Positions 1 through 9,317 of a DNA stretch of 64,000 bases are shown here, piece by piece. Origin of the DNA: Erythrobacter sp. (GTDB lineage: Bacteria > Pseudomonadota > Alphaproteobacteria > Sphingomonadales > Sphingomonadaceae); the NCBI RefSeq assembly GCF_011765465.1, contig NZ_CP050265.1:1-64000 (forward strand). Reading direction: 5' to 3'. A program made the position numbers and the translations under genes. Positions within the stretch are counted from its first letter, which is position 1. Every line of letters begins with the position of its first letter. The notes below the pieces were generated by a model. It was given only the letters and a program-made list of their open reading frames with translations, was not told where the DNA came from and did no database searches.

Positions 1-322
1 GCGCCACCGTCGGCATCACCGAATATGCCCAGGACCAGCTGGGCGACATCGTCTTCGTGGAACTGCCCACGGTCGGCGACAACGGTCGAAAAGGGCAAGG
101 AAGCCGCCGTGGTCGAATCCGTCAAGGCGGCGAGCGACGTCTACGCGCCGATCTCGGGCGAAGTGACCGAGATCAATTCCACGCTCGAGGACGAACCGGG
201 CCTCGTCAATTCCTCTCCGGAAGAGGACGGCTGGTTCTTCCGCGTCAAACGTCTCCGACGAAGGCGAGTTCGAAGGGCTGATGGACGAGGACGCCTACAA
301 GGAATTTCTCGCCAACCTTTGA
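1..322 (+). pseudogene. gcvH: Glycine cleavage system H protein, 5' truncated by the window and frameshifted
   Basis: The H protein carries lipoyl-bound aminomethyl groups between the P, T and L proteins of glycine cleavage. Three frames are needed to read it: frame 3 gives the [19 protein letters not shown] part, frame 1 gives [19 protein letters not shown] with the lipoyl lysine in ESVKAAS, and frame 2 gives the C-terminus [19 protein letters not shown] ending in TGA at 320-322. The shifts lie near 82-90 and near 247 (an AAA run), and each is repaired by removing one base. The N-terminus is outside the window. The next gene, gcvPA, follows 60 bp downstream on the same strand. Family identity is very secure; whether the gene is truly broken is not, since single-base sequencing errors would look the same. 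Confidence 0.85.
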
Positions 323-382
323 GGCTGCGGCTTCGTAGCTTCGTGCGCTTCGCCCACCTCTCCACCAACAGGGCCTGAAACC

Positions 383-1754
383 ATGCGTTACCTTCCTCTC
401 ACCGACACCGACCGCAGCGAAATGCTGGCCAAGATCGGCGCGAAATCGATCGACGACCTGTTCGTCGACGTGCCCGCGGTCGCCCAGCTCGACGGGCCGA
501 TCCACGACCTGCCGATGCACGCCAGCGAGATGGCGGTCGAACGCCACATGAAGGCCCGCGCGGCGAAGAATCTCGCGGCGGGCGATGCGCCCTTCTTCCT
601 CGGCGCAGGCGCCTATCGCCACCACGTGCCCGCGACGGTGGACACGGTGATCCAGCGCGGCGAGTTCCTGACCGCCTACACGCCCTACCAGCCGGAAATC
701 GCGCAGGGCACGCTGCAGATGCTGTTCGAGTTCCAGACGCAGGTCGCGCGGCTTTACGGCTGCGCGGTGGCGAACGCCTCGCTCTACGACGGGTCGACCG
801 CGTGCTGGGAAGCGGTGGCGATGGCGACCCGCGTGACGAAGAGGAAGCGCGCGGTGCTGTCGGGCTCGCTCCACCCGCATTACGCGCAGGTGGTCAAGAC
901 CATGGCCCAGTTCACCGGCGACGAGATCGCGGACGCGCAGCCCGCGATCACTCCGGAAGTCGATCTCGACGGCCTGATCGCGCGGATCGACGAGGACACG
1001 GCCTGCGTCGTGGTGCAATATCCCGACATCCTCGGGCGCGTGTGCGACCTCTCGAAAGTGGCCGAGGCGGCGCATGAAAGGGCGCTCTGCTGGTCGCGGT
1101 CAACACCGAGCCGGTGGCGCTGGGCGCGCTCAAGTCGCCCGGCGAGATGGGCGCGGACATCGTCGTGGGCGAGGGCCAGTCGATCGGCGTCGGCCTGCAG
1201 TTCGGTGGGCCTTACCTCGGCCTCTTTGCCGTGCGCGATCCCAAGCACGTGCGCCAGATGCCGGGCCGGCTGTGCGGCGAGACGGTGGACGCGGCAGGGC
1301 GGCGCGGCTTCGTCCTGACGCTGTCCACCCGCGAACAGCACATCCGGCGCGAGAAGGCGACGAGCAACATCTGCACCAATTCCGGCCTGTGCGCGCTCGC
1401 CTTCAACGTCCACATGACTCTGCTCGGTGAAAAGGGCCTGCGCGAACTGGCGGCGGAAAACCACCGCCTCGCCTGCCTCGCCGCCGACCGGCTGGCGAAG
1501 GTTCCCGGCGTCGAAGTGCTCAACAATTCGTTCTTCAACGAATTCACCCTGATGCTCGGCGGCAAGCCTGCGCGCGAAATCGTGCGCGACCTTGCCGACA
1601 GGGGCGTGCTCGGCGGCGTGTCGCTGGGCCGGCTCTATCCCGGCGTCGAGGCTCTGGAACACGCGCTGCTCGTCGCCGTGACCGAGATGACGACCGAAGA
1701 GGACATCGAAACGCTCGCGAGCGAACTCGAAACACTGGTCAGGAGACCGACTGA
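383..1754 (+). pseudogene. gcvPA: Glycine dehydrogenase (decarboxylating) subunit 1, frameshifted
   Basis: This is the N-terminal half of a two-subunit P protein, which with GcvPB decarboxylates glycine using PLP. The protein begins [19 protein letters not shown], reads in frame 2 to about 1078, and resumes in frame 1 at the [20 protein letters not shown] region. Restoring one A in the run GAAAGGG at 1077-1083 rejoins the halves. A second apparent one-base loss near 1743 restores the end VRETD and a TGA at 1752-1754 that overlaps the gcvPB ATG. Repaired length is about 456 residues, normal for the family. Position between gcvH and gcvPB supports an operon. The breaks look like sequencing indels, though true decay cannot be excluded. 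Confidence 0.88.
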
Positions 1755-3305
1755 TGAACGCGCCCAACAAGTCCGGATGGAAGCCCGCGATGGAAGTCGC
1801 CGAGGACGGGATGCATAATGGTCCCGCGACGACGACCGGCAACCGCGCGCTGATGCTGGAAGAACCGCTGCTGTTCGAAATCGGCCATGCCGAGACGACC
1901 GGCGTCGACCTTCCCGAAGTCGATCCCGAAGCGCCCAATCGCCTCGGCGGGTTCGAGCGGGCCGAGCCGATCGGCCTCGTCGGCCTGACCGAGCCGGAAA
2001 CCGTGCGCCACTACACGCGCCTGTCGCGGCAGAACTACGGCATCGACCTCGGCTTCTTCCCGCTCGGTTCGTGCACGATGAAGCACAACCCGCGCCTCAA
2101 CGAAAAGGTTGCGCGCCTGCCCGGTTTCGCCGACATCCACCCGCTCGCCCCACAGGCCACCGTGCAGGGCGCGCTTCAGGTGATCCATGAACTGGGCGAA
2201 TGGCTGTGCAAGCTGACCGGGATGCCCGGCGTCGCGATGAGCCCCAAGGCGGGCGCGCATGGCGAGCTGTGCGGCATCCTCGCGATCCGCGCGCGCGCAC
2301 GAAGCGCGCGGCGACGCGCGCGAGGTCGTACTCGTCCCCGAAAGCGCGCACCGGCCCGCCTTCGCGCGCGCCGGATACCGGGTGGAAGACGCCCCGTCGC
2401 CGGCCGGGTGGCCGAGGCCAAGACTTGCCAAGATCAGGAGCGGCTCGGGCCGGACGTCGCCGCGGTGATGATCACCAATCCCAACACCTGCGGCCTGTTC
2501 GAAAAGGACTTCCGCGAAATCGCCGATGCGGTCCACGAGGCGGGCGGCTACGTCTATTGCGACGGGGCCAATTTTAACGCGATCGTCGGCCGGGTGCGCC
2601 CCGGCGATCTCGGCGTCGATGCGATGCACATCAACCTGCACAAGACCTTCTCCACCCCGCATGGCGGCGGCGGTCCGGCTCCGGCCCGGTCTTTTCGGAA
2701 GCGCTGGCTCCTTACGCCCCGCTGCCCTTCGTCAAGAAGCAGGGCGAGGACTATTACCTCGTCGAGGAGGAAAACCGCGAGGAGCGCGGGCCTTCGTTCG
2801 GCCGGATGACCGCCTTCCACGGGCAGATGGGGATGTTCACCCGCGCGCCCTCACTGCCTATGCTCTCCACGGTGCGGACGGGCTGAAGCAGGTCGCCGAG
2901 GACGCGGTGCTGAACGCGAACTACATCCTCAGGAGCATGGAGGACATCCTCCACGCACCCTTCGCCGACAGCGGCCCGTGTATGCACGAGGCCCTGTTCG
3001 GGGACAGGGACTTCGGCGGCGACCTCTCGACGCTCGACCTTGCCAAGGGGCTGATCGACGAGGGCTTCCACCCGATGACGGTCTATTTCCCGCTGGTGGT
3101 CCACGGCGCCATGCTGGTCGAGCCGACCGAGACCGAGAGCAAGGCGAACATGGACCAGTTCATCGCCGCCTTCCGCAGCCTCGTCGAACGCGCGCGCGCC
3201 GGGGACGAGACGCTCAAGCACGCGCCCTACTATGCGCCGCGCCGCCGTCTCGACGAAACGACCGCGGCGAGGAAGCCGAAACTGAGCTGGACCGAAGACG
3301 CGTAA
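1754..3305 (+). pseudogene. gcvPB: Glycine dehydrogenase (decarboxylating) subunit 2, multiply frameshifted
   Basis: This is the C-terminal, PLP-binding half of the P protein. The start [13 protein letters not shown] overlaps the gcvPA stop by one base (TGATG). The PLP lysine motif HINLHKTFSTPHGGGGP is intact near 2625-2680. At least four frame changes occur, near 2300, 2440 (one G missing in atcagg), 2686 (one G missing in ccggct) and 2850. The expected HGTNP segment after ESAH (about 2352) is absent and reads ESAHRPAFARAGYRVE, so local sequence may be lost there as well. The C-terminus, ending KPKLSWTEDA before TAA at 3303-3305, is normal. Identity is certain; the integrity of the gene in the organism is doubtful from this sequence alone. 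Confidence 0.88.
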
Positions 3306-3308
3306 GGC

Positions 3309-4655
3309 TTACGGGCGGGGCCGGGCGTCCTCCGGCTCCGCCTCCTCGCCTTCCGCCATCGCCTCGCCCCCCACGGCCTCACCGACAAGGATGCGGATTT
3401 CCTTGAGGTTTAGGATCGCGACGTAAAAGCCGATCACGGCAAGGCTGCTCGCCCCCAGCACGGCGAAGGCCGCGCCCTTGGCCCCGTTCCAGTCGATCGC
3501 CACGTCGAGCAGCACCAGCGAAAGCACGGTCGGCACCGCGCGCACGATGAAGGCCGTGCCTGCGCGCCCCGCCGAAACGAGCAGCGATTCAAGGCTCGCG
3601 CCCACCAGTTCGACCGCGCCTGCAATGCTGAGAATGACCATCGCCCAGTAATAGGCGCTGAAATCCTCCTCCGCGATGGTCGCCAGCGCCCAGCGCCCGC
3701 CCAGCAGCGCCGCGACCACGGCGATCACGCCCGCGATCACCGCGATGTTCGCCATGCGCCGCGCGATCGACAGCGCGTTCTCCTCGTCGTGGACGAGCTC
3801 GGGCAGGATCGCCTTGGAGATCGTCTGGGCGAGCGTCACCAGCGCCTGCCCCAGCTGCGCCGCGACGCGAAAGCCTCCCGCCAACGCCGCCCCGCCGAAC
3901 GTCCCGACCAAGAGCACGATCACCTGCTTGCCCGCGATGTTGAGCGAGCCCGACATATTGGTCGACCACACGAAGCGCCAGGCATCCGGGTGGCGCGCGG
4001 GAATGCGGGTGAGGCTGAGAGCGGAGAGGTCTATCGGCGCATCGCGCGTCGCGACGATCCATAGCGCGGCGGCGACCGCGACTTCGGCGGCGGCCCAGGC
4101 GAGGATGAAGCCGAGCACGTCGGGCATCATGAACCACGCCAGCACCGCCCCGCCGGCGCGGATCGCGGGCTGCACCGCCTCGGCCGCGGTCGCACTCGCA
4201 TAGCGGAAACGCAGCCGCAAAAGCCCCGTCGGCGTGGTGCGGATCGCGGCCAATGAAACGACGCAATAGCCGAAAGCGACCCACAACAGGTCTTGCGGAA
4301 GCGGCAGCCACAAGGGCGCGCTCCATACAAGCAGCGCCGCCGCCGCGGTCCCCATGACCACCGAAAGCAGGTCCAGCGCGATGGCGAAGCCCGTCGCCTC
4401 GCCCGCGCGCGCCGGGTCCATCACCGGCTCGCCCTCGGCGTCGCGCCCCTTCGCCCCCCAGCGCACGATGAACTGCCACGTCTGGAAATTGGCGAGGCCG
4501 GTGACCGTCTGCCCCAGCGCGACGATGATCGCGAAATGGCCGAAGCTTTCGATCCCCAGCGCATTGGTGGCGAGGTAGATGTAGACGAGGCTCATCGCCG
4601 CGTTGAAGCCGCGCCCGCCGAGGAGCCAGCCGATATTGGCGAAGAGGCGCTTCAT
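3309..4655 (-). CDS. Oligosaccharide flippase family membrane protein (Wzx-like)
   Basis: A 448-residue integral membrane protein with about 12 hydrophobic segments spread over its length and a short acidic, hydrophilic C-terminus (residues 428-448). The N-terminus resembles that of Wzx-type polysaccharide flippases, with a glycine-rich first helix followed by a YLATNALGIESFG-like segment. Such proteins move lipid-linked oligosaccharides across the inner membrane. The gene lies 29 bp downstream of a nucleotidyltransferase gene on the same strand, so the two may form a small operon. It converges on gcvPB with a 3-bp gap. The substrate is unknown. A general MATE/MOP superfamily assignment is safer than a specific one. 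Confidence 0.7.
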   Translation of the reverse strand: MKRLFANIGWLLGGRGFNAAMSLVYIYLATNALGIESFGHFAIIVALGQTVTGLANFQTWQFIVRWGAKGRDAEGEPVMDPARAGEATGFAIALDLLSVVMGTAAAALLVWSAPLWLPLPQDLLWVAFGYCVVSLAAIRTTPTGLLRLRFRYASATAAEAVQPAIRAGGAVLAWFMMPDVLGFILAWAAAEVAVAAALWIVATRDAPIDLSALSLTRIPARHPDAWRFVWSTNMSGSLNIAGKQVIVLLVGTFGGAALAGGFRVAAQLGQALVTLAQTISKAILPELVHDEENALSIARRMANIAVIAGVIAVVAALLGGRWALATIAEEDFSAYYWAMVILSIAGAVELVGASLESLLVSAGRAGTAFIVRAVPTVLSLVLLDVAIDWNGAKGAAFAVLGASSLAVIGFYVAILNLKEIRILVGEAVGGEAMAEGEEAEPEDARPRP

Positions 4656-4684
4656 CGCATCCTGCTCTTGTCGTGCGCGCGGGG

Positions 4685-5520
4685 CTACGCCGCGGGAGCG
4701 CTCCCGCTCCGGTCCCCTTCACGGCGCTTCAGGATCTTCTCGGTCACGCCGAGCGTGCGCTCCTCGTCGACATCGATCGCGTAATGCCCGTCGGACAGCA
4801 CCACGGGGACCAGCTTGAACCCGAAGCGGCGCGAGATCTGGGCGAACAGCTTTTCCTTCGTCCCCCAGCCGAGCCGGAAGCGGATCAGGTTGACGAGGCC
4901 GAACGCCTTGATGATGCGGCTGGGGTATTTCATGAACTGCCCGCCCTCGCGCATGATCTCGGCCGCCGACAGCGCCTCGCGGCTGCCGATCCAGTACATG
5001 TTGCAGTTGGAATAGCCGCCGTCGGAAAACTCGTAGAACCGCTTCTGCCCGACCGGGTCGGCTTCCTGCACCGCTTCGCGCGTGGCGAGCCCGGCGGCGC
5101 CCTGCGCGTCTTCGGCGAGGCACTTGGCGATGAATTCGCGGTAGCCTTCGGGGTGACGAGGCAATTATCGGCGGTCGTGATGAGGAGCGGGAAATCCACC
5201 CCTTGCGCGCCCGACAGGACCGAATCGACGATGTTGAACCTGCCTTCGGCGAAAGCGAGGCGGCCTTCCTCCATCAGAGCGGCGATCAGCGGGATCGCGG
5301 CGATCTCGTCCGGTTCGTGCGCGACGATACGGATCGCGGCGACCTCGGGGCAGGCGGCGACCGCGGCGACGACGCGCTCGATCATCGGCACGCCGTTGAC
5401 CGGCACGACCGCCTTCTGCGCGACGCCCGCCGCCTCGGCGAGGGGATCGAGCGCGCCCGAACGCTTGCCCGCCATGACGAGTGCGGTGACGGGGGCGGTG
5501 ATCTTGGTGTGAGTGGCCAT
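4685..5520 (-). pseudogene. MobA-like nucleotidyltransferase family protein, frameshifted once
   Basis: The N-terminal part (from ATG at 5518-5520) reads MATHTKITAPVTALVMAGKR and contains the GT-A nucleotidyltransferase pattern: LVMAGKRSG, then QKAVVPVNGVPMIERVV, then the metal-site segment LITTADN. The C-terminal part (GYREFIAKCLAEDAQGAAGL to the stop at 4685) lies in another frame. Restoring one G in the run at about 5153-5157 joins TADNCLVTP to EGYREF. The repaired protein is about 278 residues. Enzymes of this type transfer NMP to sugar phosphates or molybdopterin; the specific substrate is not clear. The flippase gene 29 bp downstream suggests a role in surface polysaccharide or lipid synthesis. 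The shift is probably a sequencing error, like those just upstream. Confidence 0.65.
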
Positions 5521-5611
5521 TGCGGAGCGCGCCTTAGACCGGGCGGGCGGGGTTGCCAAGCGACAGGCGCGCACCTTGTGCCTGTTCCCCGCGCGCGGCA
5601 GGGTCGGGGCC

Positions 5612-6363
5612 ATGAAGATCGTGTTTTCGCGCAAGGGCTTCGACAGCAGCGCCGGGGGCGGGCCGTCCCCGATCGTGGCCACCAATGACGAATGGGGCCG
5701 CCCGGTCAGCCTGCCGATCCCTGCAGGCGCGGCGAGCGTCACGACCTATGGCGACCTCGGCCTCGGCGAGCACGCCGCGCGGGCGAGCCGGGGAAGCTCG
5801 GGGCGGGGGACAAGTGCCATCACGACCCGATGTTCACCGAGGACGGCGAGTGCCTGTTCGGCCAGTGCGGCGCGGCGCAGACCCATCTCGAGCGGCAGGG
5901 CGTGGGCGTGGGTGACGTGTTCGTCTTCTTCGGGCTTTTCGCGGAGCAGGGGGGCGGCGAGCCGCATCACCGCATCTTCGGCTATCTCAAGGTCGAGGAG
6001 ATCGTCCCGCTTGCGCCCGGCGCCCCGGCGGAGCTGGTCGAAAGGGGCCACCCCCACGCGCTCGCCTTGCACGCGCGGAACGACTGCATCTGGCGGGGCG
6101 AGGGGCGCGTTGCGACGCGCGCGAGCGAGGCGCTGCGCCTCACCGTGCCGGGCGGCCCGCCCAGCCTGTGGCGCCGCCCGGACTGGCTGAAGCGCGGGGG
6201 GCTGTCCTACCACGACCGGGCGGATCGCTGGTTGCGCGCCAAGAACGGACAGCGGCGGTTGAGGGCGGTGTCGCGCGGGCAGGAATTCGTCGCCGATGTC
6301 GGGCGACGACGTGCCCCGCGCGAATGGCTCGAAGCCGTGATCGCCGCAATCAGAGCGTCCTGA
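5612..6363 (+). pseudogene. Nmad3-like (nucleotide modification associated domain 3) protein, frameshifted once
   Basis: The start MKIVFSRKGFDSSAGGGPSP and the segment TYGDLGLGEHAARASRG match, from memory, the Nmad3 family of putative proteins linked to modified-nucleotide systems. The reading frame changes near 5791 in a GGGG run, after which GAGDKCHHDPMFTEDG and the rest continue to TGA at 6361-6363. Adding one G gives about 250 residues, typical for the family. Conserved-looking His and Asp residues (CHHDP; later EPHHRIFGYLKVEE) could be catalytic, but the activity is unknown to me. The gene is divergent from the nucleotidyltransferase (91 bp apart) and its 3' end overlaps the convergent mmsB by 14 bp. 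No DNA-modification or restriction genes are adjacent. Confidence 0.6.
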
Positions 6364-7216
6364 TGATGCCTGAGAAATCCACCCCGCCGTGCTCTTCGGC
6401 AAAGGCTTCGTAGATCGCCTTGGCGTGGGAGCCGAGCTCGGCTTTCGCACCCGCTTTCTCCGCCGCTTCGATCGCTAGGCGCAGGTCCTTGACCATCAGC
6501 GCGGCGGCAAAGCCAGGGGCGTATTCGCGGTCCGCCGGGCTTTCCGGGCCGACGCCGGGGACCGGGCAATAGCTCGTCATCGACCAGCACTGGCCCGAGG
6601 ACACGCTCGAGATGTCGTAGAAGGTCTGCGCGTCGAGCCCCAGCTTTTCGGCCATGGCGAAGGCTTCGGCCGTGCCGATCATCTGGATCGCGAGCAGCAT
6701 GTTGTTGCAGATCTTCGCCGCTTGTCCGTTGCCCGCGTCGCCTGCGTGGATCACGGCCTTGCCCATCGCCTCGAGGATCGGCTTGGCGCGTCCGAACGCC
6801 TTGTCCGACCCGCCGACCATGAAGGTGAGCGTGCCCGCATTGGCCGCCGCGATCCCGCCGGAGACGGGCGCATCGACCATGTCGTATCCGTGCGCCTCGG
6901 TCACTTCGATGACTTCGCGCGCGGTGGCGACGTCGATGGTCGAGCAGTCGAGCATCACCGCGCCTTCGGGCGCATGGCCGATGACGTCGTCCCAATAGAC
7001 CTGTTTCACGATTTGGCCGTTGGGCAGCATGGTGACGACCGCTTCGGCCTCCGCGCAGGCTTCCTTGGCGGTGTCGAAGGTTTCGCACCCCGCGTCCTTC
7101 GCCGCGGCGAGCGCGGTTTCGCTGAGGTCGAAGGCGCGCACCTCGTGCCCCGCCTTCACAAGGTTGGCGGCCATCCCGCCGCCCATGTTGCCGAGGCCTA
7201 TGAAGGCGATTTTCAT
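6350..7216 (-). CDS. mmsB: 3-hydroxyisobutyrate dehydrogenase
   Basis: Oxidises 3-hydroxyisobutyrate to methylmalonate semialdehyde with NAD in valine catabolism. The 288-residue protein starts MKIAFIGLGNMGGGMAANL, a Rossmann GxGxxG with the family GLGNMG signature. It also has the substrate-binding DAPVSGGIAAANAGTLTFMVGG motif (about residues 116-137) and the catalytic lysine segment GNGQAAKICNNML (about 163-175). It is the last gene of a minus-strand run that includes a crotonase, 3-hydroxyisobutyryl-CoA hydrolase and isobutyryl-CoA dehydrogenase, which fixes its role. A GGAG sits about 8 bases before the ATG. Full length, no anomalies apart from the short 3' overlap with the Nmad3-like gene. 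Confidence 0.95.
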   Translation of the reverse strand: MKIAFIGLGNMGGGMAANLVKAGHEVRAFDLSETALAAAKDAGCETFDTAKEACAEAEAVVTMLPNGQIVKQVYWDDVIGHAPEGAVMLDCSTIDVATAREVIEVTEAHGYDMVDAPVSGGIAAANAGTLTFMVGGSDKAFGRAKPILEAMGKAVIHAGDAGNGQAAKICNNMLLAIQMIGTAEAFAMAEKLGLDAQTFYDISSVSSGQCWSMTSYCPVPGVGPESPADREYAPGFAAALMVKDLRLAIEAAEKAGAKAELGSHAKAIYEAFAEEHGGVDFSGIIRTL

Positions 7217-7229
7217 AGCTAGTCTCCGA

Positions 7230-7469
7230 TCAGATTAGGAACGAGGCGATTCCGATGAGAATGAGGATGATGCCGAACACCAATAGCTGCTTGCCGAAAG
7301 CGAATTTCTCCATTCGTTTCCAGCCGATGGGCTGACCTTTCTTGTCGAACCCGACCATTGTAAGGAAAAAGGTCTGCTCGATGTCGTCCTCTTCCTCGGA
7401 ACCTTGATCGTTAATCCAGCCGATCAGAGCCATCAGAGCACCTGCCGGAATTAAGAACCAACCGAGCAC
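7230..7469 (-). CDS. Small two-helix membrane protein, function unknown
   Basis: A 79-residue protein read from a GTG start one base after the enoyl-CoA hydratase stop codon, with an AAGGGG ribosome-binding site inside the upstream gene. Residues 2-18 and 62-79 are hydrophobic and look like two membrane helices. Between them is a polar segment containing an acidic stretch (GSEEEDDIEQ) and basic residues (KKGQPIGWKRMEK). No family recognised. Its tight placement between the hydratase and mmsB shows it is cotranscribed with valine degradation genes, but its role in that pathway is unclear. A later ATG (7433) is possible but would cut off the first helix. Confidence 0.6.
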   Translation of the reverse strand: MLGWFLIPAGALMALIGWINDQGSEEEDDIEQTFFLTMVGFDKKGQPIGWKRMEKFAFGKQLLVFGIILILIGIASFLI

Positions 7470-7470
7470 G

Positions 7471-8265
7471 CTAGCGCCCCTTCCAATTCCCCTCGCGCTT
7501 CTCGATGAACGCCGCCATGCCCTCGGCCTTGTCCTCGCTGGCGGTGAGGATTTGGAAGATGCGGCGTTCCACGATCAGCCCCTGGTCGAGCGTCATCTCG
7601 AAGGCGGAGTTCACCATCTCCTTGTTCGCGATCACCGCCATCGGCGGCATCGAGGCGATGGTGGCGGCGGTCTTGAGCGTCTCGGCAAGCAGATCGTCAT
7701 GCGGCACGACCTTCGCGACGAGGTTCGCGCGTTCGGCTTCCTCCGCGCCCATCATCCGGCCGGTGAGGCACATTTCCATCGATTTCGACTTGCCGATCGC
7801 GCGGGTGAGCCGCTGCGAGCCGCCCATGCCGGGCGCGACGCCGAGCTTGATCTCGGGCTGGCCGAATTTCGCGTTTTCGCTCGCAATGATGAAATCCGCC
7901 ATCATCGCCAGTTCGCACCCGCCGCCGAGCGCAAAGCCGTTGACCGCCGCGATCCACGGCTTGCGGGTCTTCTTGACGATCTCGCTCGTCCACGGGCTGA
8001 AGAAATCGTCGAGGTAGAAATCGGCCGCCGCCTTGTCGTGCATCTCCTTGATGTCCGCGCCCGCGGCGAAAGCCTTGTCGCCGCTGCCCGTCAGCACCGC
8101 GCACAGCTGGCTCTCGTCGGACTGGTAGTCGGCGAAAGCCTCGATCAGTTCGGCGAGCACCTGCGTGTTGAGCGCGTTCAGCGCCTTGGGCCGGTTGAGC
8201 GTCATCAGGGTGACGCCCTTCGACCCTTGCGCGTCCTTTTCGACCGTTATCGTTTCAAAGCTCAT
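7471..8265 (-). CDS. Enoyl-CoA hydratase (crotonase), probable methacrylyl-CoA hydratase
   Basis: Crotonase-fold hydratase that adds water to enoyl-CoA; in this operon the likely substrate is methacrylyl-CoA, step 3 of valine breakdown. The protein has the oxyanion-hole segments AFAAGADIKEM (about residue 70) and NGFALGGGCELAMMADF, then FGQPEIKLGVAPGMGGSQRL, with both catalytic glutamates in the usual places (CELA and QPEI). ATG at 8265 is preferred because it overlaps the preceding hydrolase stop as ATGA, giving 264 residues; an upstream ATG at 8277 would add four residues (META). It is followed after one base by the two-helix membrane protein gene. Confidence 0.9.
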   Translation of the reverse strand: MSFETITVEKDAQGSKGVTLMTLNRPKALNALNTQVLAELIEAFADYQSDESQLCAVLTGSGDKAFAAGADIKEMHDKAAADFYLDDFFSPWTSEIVKKTRKPWIAAVNGFALGGGCELAMMADFIIASENAKFGQPEIKLGVAPGMGGSQRLTRAIGKSKSMEMCLTGRMMGAEEAERANLVAKVVPHDDLLAETLKTAATIASMPPMAVIANKEMVNSAFEMTLDQGLIVERRIFQILTASEDKAEGMAAFIEKREGNWKGR

Positions 8266-9317
8266 AGCGGTTTCCATTCCTCTTCAGGCGGGAGGGGGGC
8301 GAAGATCGCGTCGAGCAATTCCTCGCTCACGCCCTCGGGGGTTGCGGGGTCCCACTTGGGGTCGTTCGTCTTGTCCACGATCACCGCGCGCACGCCTTCG
8401 GCGAAGTCGGGGCGCAGCAGCACGCGGCTCGCGATGCGGTATTCCATGCGCATATTGTCGGCGAAGTCGGTCAGCTCGCTGGACGCGGCGATCTGGCGCA
8501 GCGCGACCTTGCAGGTCTGCGGGCTTTTCGTGCCGAGTGTGTCGCGCTCCTTCAGCGCCCAGTCGTCGCCCGCATCCGCCGCCTTGTCGAGGCTGGCGAG
8601 GATGTCCTCGTAGGTGTCGGAGGCGAAATGCTTGGCGATCTTGTCGGCATTGCCCTTGATCTTGGCCTCGGGCGGTGTGCCGGTGGGTTCGGAGAGGATC
8701 CCTGCGATCCGGTCGGGATGCTGGGCGATGCGCGCCTTGATGTCCTCGAGCAGGGCGTGCTCGACGTAATGCGTCGCGATGCCGGTCCACAGGCATTCCG
8801 ATCCGTCGAGCCGCGCGCCGGTCAGCGCGAGGAACTGGCCGATCCGTCCGCCGATGCGCGCGAGATACCAGCCGCCGCCGACATCGGGGAACAGGCCGAT
8901 CCCCGATTCGGGCATGGCGAAGCGCGTGTTCTCGGTCGCGACGCGGAACTTGGCGGGCTGCGAAATGCCCACGCCGCCGCCCATCGTGATGCCGTCCATG
9001 AAGGCGACGATGGGCTTGGCGTAGGTGAACATCTGGTGGTTCAATTGGTATTCGTCGTGGAAGAACCTGCGCCCCGAAACGCCGCCGTCGTTGAGCGCCG
9101 AATCGCGCAGCATGGCGATGTCCCCGCCCGCGCAGAAGCCGCGCCCCTCGGCATGGTCGAGGATCACCGCCTCGACCTCGTCGTCGTTCTCCCATTCGCT
9201 GAGCGCCGCGCTCATCGCGTGGCACATTTCCAGAGTCAGGGCGTGGATCGCCTTGGGGCGATTGAGCGAGATATGGCCGACGCGGCCCGTTTTCCTCGTG
9301 AGGACTTGGTCTGTCAT
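8262..9317 (-). CDS. 3-hydroxyisobutyryl-CoA hydrolase / enoyl-CoA hydratase-isomerase family
   Basis: A 351-residue crotonase-superfamily protein of the HIBCH subgroup, longer than ordinary hydratases. It hydrolyses 3-hydroxyisobutyryl-CoA in valine degradation. Visible family marks are EGRGFCAGGDIAMLRD (about residues 56-71), the oxyanion segment MDGITMGGGVGIS, and MPESGIGLFPDVGGGWYLAR (about 134-153) with the Glu and Asp used in thioester hydrolysis. The extended C-terminus with LRPDFAEGVRAVIVDK is also typical. Its start overlaps the VOC gene stop and its stop overlaps the hydratase start, both as ATGA, so translation is probably coupled. Confidence 0.92.
   Translation of the reverse strand: MTDQVLTRKTGRVGHISLNRPKAIHALTLEMCHAMSAALSEWENDDEVEAVILDHAEGRGFCAGGDIAMLRDSALNDGGVSGRRFFHDEYQLNHQMFTYAKPIVAFMDGITMGGGVGISQPAKFRVATENTRFAMPESGIGLFPDVGGGWYLARIGGRIGQFLALTGARLDGSECLWTGIATHYVEHALLEDIKARIAQHPDRIAGILSEPTGTPPEAKIKGNADKIAKHFASDTYEDILASLDKAADAGDDWALKERDTLGTKSPQTCKVALRQIAASSELTDFADNMRMEYRIASRVLLRPDFAEGVRAVIVDKTNDPKWDPATPEGVSEELLDAIFAPLPPEEEWKPL

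Noticed and set aside
8266..8277. Upstream METAM start of the enoyl-CoA hydratase
   Set aside because: ATG at 8265 overlaps the previous stop as ATGA and fits the operon pattern.
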